From CAJQPP01 sp963793465 (GTDB taxonomy: Bacteria > Planctomycetota > Planctomycetia > Pirellulales > Pirellulaceae), in contig CAWCAJ010000006.1 in NCBI GenBank assembly GCA_963793465.1, forward strand, positions 164,658 to 228,657: 64,000 nt of DNA, given 5' to 3'. The position numbers and the translations under genes were made by a program. Shown here in pieces: positions 1 to 10,300 of the stretch. The notes under the pieces were generated by a model, which had not been told where the DNA came from, did no database searches, and worked only from the letters and a program-made list of their open reading frames with translations. Each line of letters opens with the position of its first letter. Position 1 is the first letter of the stretch.

Positions 1-1251
1 CGTAGGCGGTGCCGTATTGCTGGTGGTAATCATACAGCGGGTAGTCCCACCAACTGCCATCTTTTTCCTGCCGATCCAACATCAACCGGGCTATCAGCCC
101 CTGGTAAGGTTCACGTTCGGCCGGGGGCAGTTGCTGGACACAGATCGCCCCATAGTAATGTCCGAAGTAATAAAAATATCCGGCCACGCCCATCCATGAC
201 TCATGCGGGATGGGTCGCTTGCGTCCCATGTCCAGCCAGCCATTCCGTTCGTACAACCGCACCAGCCAGTGCTTCAGCACGTTGTCAGTGATTTGTTGAT
301 CACCCCACAGTCGCAAGGCCACGTTGCAGCACTGGCTGCGTCCCAGGCTTCCGCCCGGGCGATTGATCCCTGCCATCGGTGAATTTTTCATGTATTCGCC
401 ATACAGGTAGGTGAAGTCCGGTTTTTGCTGCCGCAGCGTGGCCGCCACCGCGCGTTGCACCGTTTTCTGATTTACCTGAAATCCGGCTTGTTGGGCATTG
501 TGCAGCACGACCAACGCGGCGCCGTTCAGAAAGCTGGTTGAGTCGGATGTCGGCTTGCGACCGCCATAGCGGAAATCGTAATACCCCCATCCGCCGTCTA
601 CCGATTCATAGGTGTCCAGCATTTTCAGCTGGGAGTCAATCAAGCTGTCCAGCTGTTGGCGTTTTTCGTCCGTCACACCGGGACGACCGCGAAGGGCCAA
701 CAGGGCATCGATGGAATAGGTGTGAGCCCAGCAATTGTAGATGGCGTCGCTGGTGGCCCGTTTCAACGAAGGCAGTTGCTCGATCAACCAGGCTTCCGCC
801 CGGTCGACACATTCCTGAACACGGGCCTGGTTGGCGGAGTCCACCGCCAGCAGGGCCGAGATGCACAGCGACGTGGTGGCCATGCGAAAACCGTCGTGCG
901 CGCCGGGAACCGGTGCGTAAATATTCAAGTCCTTGGTATTGGTGGCGGCGCCCCAGGCTCCCGTCGCCCGTTGGCAGCCGAGCAGAAAATCGACGCCCCG
1001 GTCAATCGACTCCTGGACCTCCAGGGAAGTGGGAACTTCCGCATCCGGAACCGTCGGGGGCTCACTGAAGTCATAGGGATCTTCCACCAACCGCTGGGGT
1101 TGCGATTGCGAGGACGACTGTTCTGGTGCTTGCTGTTGGGCAGATGGACCTGCCAACGAGAGGGTCGTTAACCCGCTCACGATCGCCAGGGACACCATGG
1201 CCCGCGTCGCCGGCAGGCAACGCCCTTGCAAATTACTGCGGAGACTCATCA
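1..1251 (-). CDS. Exported prenyltransferase/squalene-oxidase repeat protein (3' end cut by window edge)
   Basis: I translated this frame directly. It is open for 417 codons from an ATG at 1251 to the window edge, with no stop inside the window. The N-terminus is basic and then hydrophobic, ending near 'LSLAGPSAQ', which fits a Sec signal peptide. The rest has glycine/tryptophan-rich alpha/alpha-toroid repeats such as 'DGGWGYYDFRYGG' and, at the edge, 'DGSWWDYPLYDYHQQYGTAY'. These are typical of prenyltransferase and squalene-oxidase repeat proteins, which are common and mostly uncharacterised in planctomycetes. An AGGAA ribosome-binding site lies just upstream of the tandem ATG ATG. It starts 14 bp after the stop of the HlyD-type gene on the same strand, so the two probably form an operon. 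The substrate cannot be told from sequence. Confidence 0.85.
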
Positions 1252-1265
1252 TTCGTTCCTGGGTG

Positions 1266-2726
1266 TTATTCGGGACGCTCGGTCAGAATTTCGTCGCCGG
1301 CGGCCAATCCGCTGAGGATCTCAATGTTCTTGTCCGACTTCAGGCCGGTCTGGACGGTCTGTTGCCGATGTCCTTCACCGTCCACCACGTATACGAAATG
1401 CGTGATGCCGTCATTGGTAAAGACCGCCGAGGTGGGGACCGTCACTGCATTTTCCTTCTGGGCCACGATGAATCGTACCTGACAACTCATCCCCGGCATC
1501 AGTCCTGTGGGTGCGTTCGTCAATTCCATTTGGCAATCGAATTTGTCGTCTTGTACGGGAACGTAAGCGATCTGGGAGACTTTGGCCTGGGCCTTGGAAC
1601 CTGGAAAGGCCTTGGGGGTTACCACACCGGCACTGCCCGCGCGGATACCGGCCAGTTGGGCCTCGGACAGGTCGGCCCGCAGCATCAGTTGGGCGGGGTC
1701 CACAATCGTGGCAATCACCTTGTTGGGTTGGGCCTTGGTGCCGACTTGCAGTTCGCGACTGGGGCCGGAGGGCCCCATCCACTTGCCACGCACGCAGCGA
1801 CCATAATACAGCACGCCGCCGGCCGGCGCCTGGATGATCATGCGTGCCCGGTCCCGGGCCAATTCCTCAAGGTCGGCCTTTTCATTGTCAAAGGCGACTC
1901 GCGCTTTCTCAAAAGCGATGCGTTTCTTGTCCCGTTCCAGCGGCATGGCAATGCGGGACTTTTCGAATTCCAGTTTCCCGCGATCCAACTCCGCCTTTTT
2001 GGTTTCGGCCTCTCGCGGCAACTCGGTGTCCAAGGTGCGGGCGGCACGGATCTGGGTCTGTTCCAGATAGAACTGACGGTTTTCCACGTCCCGCTGGGTT
2101 CGTTTGAGGACAATTTCCTCAGACTCCTCGGTCAACTCGTCCTCGTCGTACATGCGTTTCAGCTGGTTGTACTCTTCTTGGGCGTACTCCAGGGCATGTT
2201 CCGAGTTCTGGATGTTGAATTTCGTGCTCTTTTCGCGATTGGGTCGGTCCACTTCCGCAAAGTAGCGAAAATCCTCCTCCAGTTGCTGTTGTTTTCTCTG
2301 ATTCAACAGCATGTCCAGTTCGAAAGTGTTCATCGTCAGCTGCAGGTCGACCTGAGAAGCCTTCAATCCCAACTCGGCGATTTGCAACGCGTACTCGGAC
2401 TCTTTCAGCTTGCGATCGATGTCGTCGGTCTTGAACCAGACAATATCGTCCCCCTGCTTCACAGTGGCTCCTTCATCGATGATTTTCAGGATCTCCAAAT
2501 CGGTCCAGCTGTCGAAATTAGCAGGAACCTCCGTCATGTTCCTGGACTCGACCGCGGCGCTGATTTCTTCGACCACCTCAAAGAAACCGGCTTTGACTGT
2601 GTGAGTTTTTCGTTCGTCTTTCTTCTTTTCCTCCGGTTGCTCCTGGGCTACTGCAGCCAGGGGCAGGGCGAGCAACAATCCAAAAACGAACAGCGGGCCA
2701 AAATCGAGCAGCGGGCGGAGTTTCAT
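1266..2726 (-). CDS. HlyD/RND-type periplasmic adaptor (membrane fusion protein)
   Basis: The product has 486 residues. An N-terminal signal sequence (about residues 1-27, 'LLLALPLAAVAQ') is followed by a first lipoyl-like half ('IIDEGATVKQGDDIVWFKTD'), a long Glu/Lys/Gln-rich coiled-coil hairpin (about 100-290), a second lipoyl half ('IIQAPAGGVLYYGRCVRG') and a beta-barrel region ending 'GLAAGDEILTERP'. This is the order of adaptor subunits of tripartite efflux or type I secretion systems. No inner-membrane pump or outer-membrane channel gene is adjacent; the next gene on the strand is the prenyltransferase-repeat protein. The transported substrate is therefore unknown. Confidence 0.85.
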   Translation of the reverse strand: MKLRPLLDFGPLFVFGLLLALPLAAVAQEQPEEKKKDERKTHTVKAGFFEVVEEISAAVESRNMTEVPANFDSWTDLEILKIIDEGATVKQGDDIVWFKTDDIDRKLKESEYALQIAELGLKASQVDLQLTMNTFELDMLLNQRKQQQLEEDFRYFAEVDRPNREKSTKFNIQNSEHALEYAQEEYNQLKRMYDEDELTEESEEIVLKRTQRDVENRQFYLEQTQIRAARTLDTELPREAETKKAELDRGKLEFEKSRIAMPLERDKKRIAFEKARVAFDNEKADLEELARDRARMIIQAPAGGVLYYGRCVRGKWMGPSGPSRELQVGTKAQPNKVIATIVDPAQLMLRADLSEAQLAGIRAGSAGVVTPKAFPGSKAQAKVSQIAYVPVQDDKFDCQMELTNAPTGLMPGMSCQVRFIVAQKENAVTVPTSAVFTNDGITHFVYVVDGEGHRQQTVQTGLKSDKNIEILSGLAAGDEILTERPE

Positions 2727-2965
2727 GGTGGTGGATTCCGATCGGGTTGACGTGACTGGGTGACGTTTCTGGGGTTAAGTGTACCAGCTTCGGTGACGGG
2801 CCACACGGGTTACCCCGTTTCCCGGGGCAGCTTGCAGGTGAGGTTGTGACTGGCCTAGACTGGCGGAACTGGACTGAACTGGGCGGACAGGCAACGTGGC
2901 TTCCGCACAACATTCAGGAACTCTCGATTCTACTATTAGATTTCTACGATTAGATTTAGATCAGC

Positions 2966-4201
2966 ATGGACCGACAACGACTTCTGGAAAGATTTCTGCA
3001 GTACGTAAAAATTGATACCATGGCCCGCGAAAATACCGACGAATACCCCAGCAGCCAGGGGCAACGGGAACTGGGGCGATTGATCCTGGGCCAGCTGCAG
3101 CAGATGGGGCTGGGCGACGCCCGGCAGGATGAACATGGGATCATCCAGGCTACCGTTCCGGGCCAGCTCGAGACCCCGGCGATCGCTTTCAACGCCCATC
3201 TGGATACTTCTCCCGAAACCACTGCTGCGGGTGTGCAGCCGCGTGTCATTGAAAGCTACGACGGCCGGGATATCCAGCTGACCGGCGATCCCAGTCAAGT
3301 CATCCGCAAAGAGAAATGTCCGGCGCTGCAGGGCTTGGTGGGCAAGACGTTGATAACCACGGATGGCACCACCCTGTTGGGAGGGGACGACAAAGCCGGT
3401 GTCGCCATCATCATGGAATTGGCGCAACATCTGCTGGAACACCCGGAAATCCAGCACGGCCCGGTGCGATTGCTGTTTACCTGCGATGAAGAAATAGGAC
3501 GCGGGGCCTTGCATGTGGATGTGGCCCGTGTCAACGCCACGGCGGCCTATACGTTCGATGGGGGCGGCCAGGATTGCGTCGATGTGGAGACCTTCTCCGC
3601 CGACCTGGCCACCGTGACCCTCACCGGGGTCAATACCCACCCGGCCTACGCCAAGGACAAGATGGTCAATGCCATCCGCGCGGTCGGGAGATTCGTGGAG
3701 CGGTTGCCTGCCGATCTTGTACCGGAGAAAACAGCGGACCGGGAGGGCTTCCTGCACCCCTACACGTTGCAGGCCGGTGTGGCCGAAGCCAGGCTGAAAG
3801 TGCTGCTGCGGTCGTTCGACACCGAACAGCTGACGGCCTACGCGGACCGGCTGCGGGAAATTGCCGAGCAGGTTCAAGCCGACTTTCCCGGCTGCCAGGT
3901 GGCCGTGGAGGTCAGCAGGCAATATCGCAATCTGGGGGATGGTTTGAAAAAAGAGCCACGAGCCGCTGCCTATGCCATCGCAGCCCATCGTCGGTTGGGT
4001 CGCGAACCCCAGCTGGCGATCATTCGCGGTGGCACCGATGGATCGCAGTTTACGGAAATGGGTCTGCCCACCCCCAACCTGTCATCGGGTCAACACAATA
4101 TCCATTCGCCGTTGGAATTCGCTTGCCTGGATGAAATGTTGGCGGCCTGCGAGGTCGGCGTGGAATTGGTCAAGATCTGGGCCGAGGGACCCGCTGTGTA
4201 A
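2966..4201 (+). CDS. pepT: Peptidase T (tripeptide aminopeptidase, M20 family)
   Basis: The product has 411 residues, the usual length of peptidase T, a cytosolic di-zinc exopeptidase that removes the N-terminal residue of tripeptides. Visible motifs are 'FNAHLDTSPE' (zinc-binding H78 and D80), 'LLGGDDKAGVA' (bridging Asp), 'FTCDEEIGRGA' (catalytic and metal Glu pair) and the C-terminal 'GGTDGSQFTEMGLPTPNLS...HSPLEF' block with the last zinc His. No signal peptide is seen. It is divergent from the HlyD-type gene across about 240 bp. The ATG at 2966 has no strong Shine-Dalgarno sequence but is the first ATG of the aligned N-terminus. Confidence 0.93.
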   Translation: MDRQRLLERFLQYVKIDTMARENTDEYPSSQGQRELGRLILGQLQQMGLGDARQDEHGIIQATVPGQLETPAIAFNAHLDTSPETTAAGVQPRVIESYDGRDIQLTGDPSQVIRKEKCPALQGLVGKTLITTDGTTLLGGDDKAGVAIIMELAQHLLEHPEIQHGPVRLLFTCDEEIGRGALHVDVARVNATAAYTFDGGGQDCVDVETFSADLATVTLTGVNTHPAYAKDKMVNAIRAVGRFVERLPADLVPEKTADREGFLHPYTLQAGVAEARLKVLLRSFDTEQLTAYADRLREIAEQVQADFPGCQVAVEVSRQYRNLGDGLKKEPRAAAYAIAAHRRLGREPQLAIIRGGTDGSQFTEMGLPTPNLSSGQHNIHSPLEFACLDEMLAACEVGVELVKIWAEGPAV

Positions 4202-4347
4202 ATCCGCATGCCGTGGCTGGCGTTGGAATTCGAATTTCGGGGCAATATCTCGCAATCTTAACCGAATAGCCCCATAATGAGCTCAACATGCTTCGCTGCC
4301 TGCAGCTAAGGCCGTGCGAAGACCCGCTTCAGTTCTGGGAGGACACC

Positions 4348-4947
4348 ATGGGAAATGCGTTTTGGATCATCATTGTTCTGGCTGTCATTGGATTTGCCTT
4401 GCTGCTGTTCTTTGTCAGCATCTACAACGGCCTGGTGAAACTCCGCAATCGATATGAAAACGCTTTCTCCCAAATCGACGTGCAGCTCAAGCGTCGGCAC
4501 GATCTGATCCCCAACCTGGTGGAAACCGCCAAGGGATACATGAAACACGAACAGGAAACGCTGACCCAGGTCATCGAAGCCCGCAACCAGGCGGTCTCGG
4601 CACAACAGACCGCGGCCGCCAAGCCGGGGGACCCCGCCGCCATGCAAAACCTGATGAAAGCAGAATCGGGCTTGAATGGAGCCCTCGGTCGGCTGCTGAT
4701 GATTGCCGAGTCCTACCCGGATCTGAAAGCCAACCAGAACATGTTGTCACTGCAGGAAGAATTGACCTCCACCGAGAACAAGGTGGCCTATGCACGCCAG
4801 GGATACAACGATGCCGTGACGTCCTACAATACGGCCCGGGAGGTGTTTCCCGCCGTGATGGTCGCCGGAATGATGGGCTTTCAGGAAGCTGAATTGCTGG
4901 AAGTGGAAAGCCCCGAAGAGCGTATCGCTCCCAAGGTATCGTTCTGA
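4348..4947 (+). CDS. lemA: LemA family membrane protein
   Basis: The product has 199 residues. One N-terminal membrane helix (about residues 5-24) is followed by the family signature 'YNGLVKLRNRYENAFSQID' and 'RRHDLIPNLVETAKGYMKHE', then the helical-bundle repeats 'YPDLKANQNMLSLQEEL' and 'RQGYNDAVTSYNTAREVFP'. The start at 4348 is chosen because GGGAGGA precedes it and the hydrophobic helix follows at once. An upstream in-frame ATG at 4288 would add a non-conserved stretch. It lies 164 bp ahead of an M48 metalloprotease gene on the same strand, the usual LemA/HtpX-like pairing. Confidence 0.92.
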   Translation: MGNAFWIIIVLAVIGFALLLFFVSIYNGLVKLRNRYENAFSQIDVQLKRRHDLIPNLVETAKGYMKHEQETLTQVIEARNQAVSAQQTAAAKPGDPAAMQNLMKAESGLNGALGRLLMIAESYPDLKANQNMLSLQEELTSTENKVAYARQGYNDAVTSYNTAREVFPAVMVAGMMGFQEAELLEVESPEERIAPKVSF

Positions 4948-4965
4948 GGCTGGGTGCGAGCGGTC

Positions 4966-5007
4966 GATTTTGGGCGGTTGATTTTGGGCGATTGATTTTG
5001 GGCGATT
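4966..5007 (+). repeat. 14-bp tandem repeat, 3 copies
   Basis: Three consecutive near-identical 14-bp units (GATTTTGGGCG[G/A]TT) lie in the spacer between lemA and the M48 protease gene. No hairpin or coding role is apparent. It resembles several other short intergenic duplications in this window. Confidence 0.8.
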
Positions 5008-5111
5008 GAGGATGAATGTCCGTTTCTGCCGGCACCCCCAGTGGTATGGGATCGACACGTTGCCGGCCGCCGGTCCACAGGTCCGGGTGTTTGACTTTAA
5101 GGTTTTGAGAC

Positions 5112-7190
5112 GTGGATTTTTTCACCAGCCAGGAACTTGCCCGGCGTAATACCCGCCGGTTGATCGTCTACTTCGTGCTGGCTGTCATCAGCATGATCGT
5201 GGCCATCTACCTGTTGGTCATGTTTGCCTTTGGATTCACTCAGGTTTCCGGTAACGTCAGCCGCCCCGGCCCCGCGGCTCTGATGTACCTGGATCCCCTG
5301 ATGCTGGGCGGCGTTTCACTGGCAGTCAGTTCCATCGTGGGCGCGGGAAGTCTCTATAAGGTCGCTTCGCTACGCAGTGGGGGCGGTGAAAGCGTGGCCG
5401 CCATGTTGGGGGGACGGCGTCTGCCCCCGAATTCACAGGAACCGCTGGAACGCCGGATCCTGAACGTCGTGGAAGAGATGGCATTGGCTGCCGGAACGCC
5501 CGTGCCCCCGGTTTATATTCTTGACCAAGAGCCGGGCATCAATGCTTTTGCCGCTGGCTATACGATCGACGACGCCGTCATTGGCATCAACCGCGGTACG
5601 ATTGAGCAATTGTCGCGAGACGAATTGCAAGGTGTGATCGCCCATGAATTCAGCCACATCCTGAATGGCGATATGCGGATGAGTCTGCGGATAATCGGCG
5701 TGTTGCACGGCATCCAGTTGCTGGCCCTGATTGGGTATTACGTCCTGCGGGGCAGCGCCCACGGAGGACGTCGCAGCGGTAACGACAAAGGCGGAGGAGC
5801 CATTCTGTTGGTGGCCCTGGGTTTGGTGGCGATCGGCTGGATTGGACTGTTCTTTGCCCGTGTGATCAAGGCATCCGTATCAAGACAACGCGAGTATTTG
5901 GCTGATGCCTCGGCTGTTCAATTCACACGCAACCCGGAGGGCATTGCCGGAGCCCTGAAGATGATTGGGGCCAGTTCCGCCGGTTCCGTTATCAACTCGC
6001 CGGCCGCGGAAGAAGCCAGCCACATGTTTTTTGGCTCCATGTTTGGCCATGCCAACCGGATCTTTGCCACCCATCCACCGCTGGACGAACGCATTCGTCG
6101 AGTCGACCCCCGCTTCGATGGCGATTTTGCGGCGTTCGGCAGATTGCGTGCGGAGCAACGACAACGTCGTGAATCCGCTCGTCGCAAACAGGAACAGGCC
6201 AGGCACCGCATCGGCTTTCCCGCCGGTCGCAACATGCCCGGTCTGCCCGGCATGATGGGCGAACAGTTTCCCGTGGACCCGTTGCTGCTGGTGGCGGGGA
6301 TCGGTTTGCCAGATGACGACGACGTCGAATATTCCGAACTGATCGTGAACCAGATCCCCCCCACACTGGTTGCCGCCGCACGCGATGTGTTCAGCGCTCG
6401 GTGCGTGGTGCTGGCCTCGTTGATGAACAGCCAATCCGATGTGCGAGACGCCCAATTACATGCCGTGGCCAGCGGCGAAGGACAGGCCACGATTGACGAA
6501 ACCATTCGCCTGCTGCCGCTGATCGAGGAGCTGCAGGAACGTTACCGCCTGCCCTTGTTCGAGATTCTGCAGGGCACCTTAACCGCCATGTCCCCCAAAC
6601 AGTACCAGTCCTTTCGAGGAACCGTGGACCGCCTGGTGGCAGCCGACCAGAAAGTTGACTTGTTTGAATTCTTTCTTCGTCACCACCTGCTGGTACACCT
6701 GGACCGCTGCTTCGGCCTGCGACACCCGCCCGAGGTCAAATACCGAGCCATCAGTCCCCTGCAAGTGGATATTTGTCGATTGTTGGGTATTCTGGTTCGC
6801 GTCGGACACAGCGAGGCGACCCTGGCCAAAGCGGCTTATGCTGCAGCGATCGATTCACTGGGAAAACCCTGGCACGACCAAACGCAATACCTCAACGAAG
6901 GTTTCGATTACCAAACGCTGGAATTCTCGATTCAGCGTTTAAATGAAGCTTCTCCCAAGATCAAGAAACGCGTACTGACGGCGATGGCCATTGCCATTAC
7001 TTTTGACAAGCAGGTCACCGTTCAGGAAGCTGAGCTGTTTCGGGCCATGTCAGAGTCGCTCGATTGCCCAGTTCCTCCAGTTGTTGCCAGCATCAACCGG
7101 ACCGATGTCGAAGTCAGCTCAGCGAGCGCAGGCATCGCCGGTCAGGTTTCCTTTTTCTGCCTGTTTGTGGCGGCATTTGGTCGAATATAA
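5112..7190 (+). CDS. M48 family membrane metalloprotease (HtpX-like) with long C-terminal extension
   Basis: The product has 692 residues. Two N-terminal membrane helices (about 17-42 and 62-85) precede the M48 catalytic domain with the zinc-binding helix 'GVIAHEFSHILNGD' (H178, E179, H182). Two more hydrophobic segments follow (about 195-215 and 232-255), then the third-ligand helix 'SRQREYLADASAVQFTRNP'. About 340 further residues, helical by eye, extend past the protease domain; ordinary HtpX is about 290 residues. The start is GTG at 5112; no upstream ATG is better placed. With lemA just upstream, this is probably an envelope quality-control protease module. The function of the C-terminal extension is unknown. 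Confidence 0.88.
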   Translation: MDFFTSQELARRNTRRLIVYFVLAVISMIVAIYLLVMFAFGFTQVSGNVSRPGPAALMYLDPLMLGGVSLAVSSIVGAGSLYKVASLRSGGGESVAAMLGGRRLPPNSQEPLERRILNVVEEMALAAGTPVPPVYILDQEPGINAFAAGYTIDDAVIGINRGTIEQLSRDELQGVIAHEFSHILNGDMRMSLRIIGVLHGIQLLALIGYYVLRGSAHGGRRSGNDKGGGAILLVALGLVAIGWIGLFFARVIKASVSRQREYLADASAVQFTRNPEGIAGALKMIGASSAGSVINSPAAEEASHMFFGSMFGHANRIFATHPPLDERIRRVDPRFDGDFAAFGRLRAEQRQRRESARRKQEQARHRIGFPAGRNMPGLPGMMGEQFPVDPLLLVAGIGLPDDDDVEYSELIVNQIPPTLVAAARDVFSARCVVLASLMNSQSDVRDAQLHAVASGEGQATIDETIRLLPLIEELQERYRLPLFEILQGTLTAMSPKQYQSFRGTVDRLVAADQKVDLFEFFLRHHLLVHLDRCFGLRHPPEVKYRAISPLQVDICRLLGILVRVGHSEATLAKAAYAAAIDSLGKPWHDQTQYLNEGFDYQTLEFSIQRLNEASPKIKKRVLTAMAIAITFDKQVTVQEAELFRAMSESLDCPVPPVVASINRTDVEVSSASAGIAGQVSFFCLFVAAFGRI

Positions 7191-7352
7191 GTGAAGGCCG
7201 TACATCGCGCCGCCATGGGATGAGCGCGGCCGGCCATTCCTGCCCCACCCGCATCGGGTCTGGCCGGCATGCCTGCCATCGGCTGTGATGGCGACTGGCG
7301 GCTCGGACTCGTGATGCCCGCTACCTCCCGACCTTTGCAAGGAAGCAAGGAC

Positions 7353-10300
7353 ATGACGAACAAACGGCGCCGTCGCGGTAAACAGGAGGAATCCGCCGCA
7401 GCGCGGTCTGCAACGGAACGGGTTCCTACCCCGCGTCGGCGGTCCACACAAAGACGCTGGCCATGGAAGCTGGTAATCGCCCTGGTCCTGTTGGGTGTTT
7501 TCGTTTTTTGCTTGCCTTCGCTGGTCGTCCGCACACCGCTGAAACAGGTATTGATCGATCGCTTGTTGGCTGGATTTGGTGGTCGGGTGACCATCCAGGA
7601 AATTTCCTGTGGCTGGATCACGAATATTGAGCTGCGTGGAATCGAAGCCACAGACCATCAGGGCCAGCCCCTGTTCCAGGTGAGCGAGGTCAAACTGCAA
7701 AAGTCATTGACTTCCTTACTGGGAGTTACCGATCTGGGAACCATTGAAATCAAGGAGCCCAGCGTCCAATTCCATATGCGTCCTCAAGGCAGCAATCTGG
7801 AAGATGCGCTGGCTAACCTGTTTGCCGGAGAAGAGAGTTCCGAGCCGGCGGTGGGCATGCGATTTGTGATTGCGGACGGCAGCATCCAAATGACGGACCA
7901 GACCTCCAGCCAAAGTTTCGCGGTTGAGAGTCTCCAGGGACTGGTCGAGGCGTTTCAGCCGGATGAGGCACCTTTGAAGATCTCCGTCGCGGGCAGGGCG
8001 ATCCATGAGTCGGTAGCGACACCCGGCTCCTTTGAGGCCAAGCTGGTGTTCGACGCCGGCAAGACGCAACTGGAGTTTCAGAATGGGCTGGTGGAATTGA
8101 CCACGGAAGCCTTTCCACTGCAGGCGGCTGCACCGCTGCTGACACGGTTTGTGGAACCCGTCTCGCTGGCCGGGATGCTAAGCGGATCGCTGCAGGCAGT
8201 CTGGTCCCAGTTTGGAGACGCCATTCAAGTTCAAATGGAGCCTCTGCAGTTGACCGATCTGGATATCACCGCGGCCCGCTTTATGGGCACTGACCAGATT
8301 CGACTGAAAAACGCCCTGGCCAAGGGCAAACTGACCATCACGCCGCTTGCCATCGAAGCGGATCGGTTCGTATGTCAAACCGATATTGGGTCGCTAAACG
8401 CCAACGGGGAAATGAACTGGGAACAGATCGCCGCCGTCGCCGGAGCCCAGATTCCGGCCAATAACTTCCAGGCGGAGGGCACCATCCAATTGGGCCCCCT
8501 GGTTCATATGTTGCCCGAGACCATCCCCTTACAGGCTGGCTTGCAGATTCAATCTGGTACCCTGCAATTCCACGCCAACAGTCGCGTGGAAGGTACCGAC
8601 CGTCGTCTGGTGGTGAACCTGGAGAGCACCGGTCTGACGGCCCTGCGAGACGGCCAAGTGTTGAACTGGGACAAGCCGGCCCGCATCGTGGCCGCCGTTC
8701 GGCAAACCCGGGACAACCTGTTGTACATCGAGTCACTCGATTGCCGCACCAACTTTCTGACGCTCACGGGATCGGCCAACACCGTTCACGGCGAGTTTCG
8801 TGTGCAGGGCGATCTGCAATCGGCCCTGACTGAAGTTCGCCAATTTGTCGATCTGCAGGGAATGCAGTTGGAAGGGAAGATCAACGGCGAATTCGCCTGG
8901 CAATTTGATGGCAGCCCCGCGGATGCCCTGAGCAGCCGCCCTGTGCGGGCGGGCGGCCGATTTCACATTGACCGACCCCTGGTGGACCTGCCCGGCAAAG
9001 CGGCCTGGTCACAGCCGGAGTTGAATGTGCTGGTGCAATTGGCAGGTCAACGCACGCCGGACCCAGCCACAGCGGGTCACACGTTGCGTTTGGATTCCGG
9101 CAAACTGGAGTTGGGAAATGCCGGGCAACGCCTGGAAGCCAATTTGGTGGAACCGGTCATCGATCCGGGTTTGCATGCCGCCTGGAAGTTGGACTGCCAG
9201 GTGGGGGGCGATTTACAGACATGGCTTTCGCAGTTGGCTTCCGTAACGGCGGTTTCCGTGGCGGCGAGTGGCGATATCGCGGCCGACGGTACGATTACGT
9301 TGCAGCCTCTGAAGCAATTAACCGTGCATCAACTCAACTACGAGCTGTCGAATTTCAATTATCGGGGACCGGGCTGGCAATGGAATGAGCCGCAATTGGG
9401 AGGCCAGGCACAATTCCACTACGCCTGGGACCGTGGACGCTGGGAGGTCATCGATGCCACCTGCGCTGCTTCTGCTTTCTCGGCGCGGGCCCAGAATGTC
9501 GTTTTCGATCCGCAGGACATTCAACGGCCACTCACTGGTCAACTCGCGTTTGCAGCCGATGTCAACCGTTGCCTGGCCACGCTCGGATCCCGCTCCGATC
9601 CCCAGGCCGTGCAATGGTTTGGAAGAGCGGAAGGCAGCCTGATGCTGGAGGCCTCCCGCGAGACCATGGGTGGCCAAATCAATGTCAAACTGAATGACCT
9701 GATTGCGGCCCGCTATCAACCACCCCAGGCGGGTGTGCAGAATGTCTCCAGTGGAGCTGGCCGTTGGAGTCGACTGCTGGAGGAAAAAGAAGTTGACCTG
9801 CAATCCACGTTGCAACTGAGCCGCGACCTCAATTCCATTAGCTTTCAGCAGACGAAACTGACGGCGGCCGCCGCAGAGTTGATTGCCAGTGGCACCGTTG
9901 GCGACTTGACCGGTTCACTACAGACCGACATCCAGGGGAGCTGGAATCCCAACTGGCCCCGACTGAAACCGCTGGCGGATGCCTGGCTTTCGGGTTTGGC
10001 CAATCTGGATGGTGTCGGCGGTGGCCAATTCCGGGTGCAGGGACCGGTGTTTCATGCCCAGACGGGTCAGCCCGGGCAACCCTGGCTGAACCCCGGGTTG
10101 CAAGTGGCGACTTTCGGAACCTGGCAATCCGGACAGGCCTTGGGTTTGCCGATCGGTGGCGGCAAGTTTGACTTGCAATTAACCGAGAATGTGGCCGGCA
10201 TCAACACCGGTGTCGTTCCCTTTAGTGGCGGTTCGTTGCAATTGCGACCGCAGTTGGATTTACGATCCGACATTATGATATTGCGTCTACCTCCCGGTAT

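Noticed and set aside
1197..2750. Long plus-strand ORF opposite the HlyD-type gene
   Set aside because: It is antisense to a gene with clear adaptor motifs and signal peptide, and its sequence shows no family pattern.
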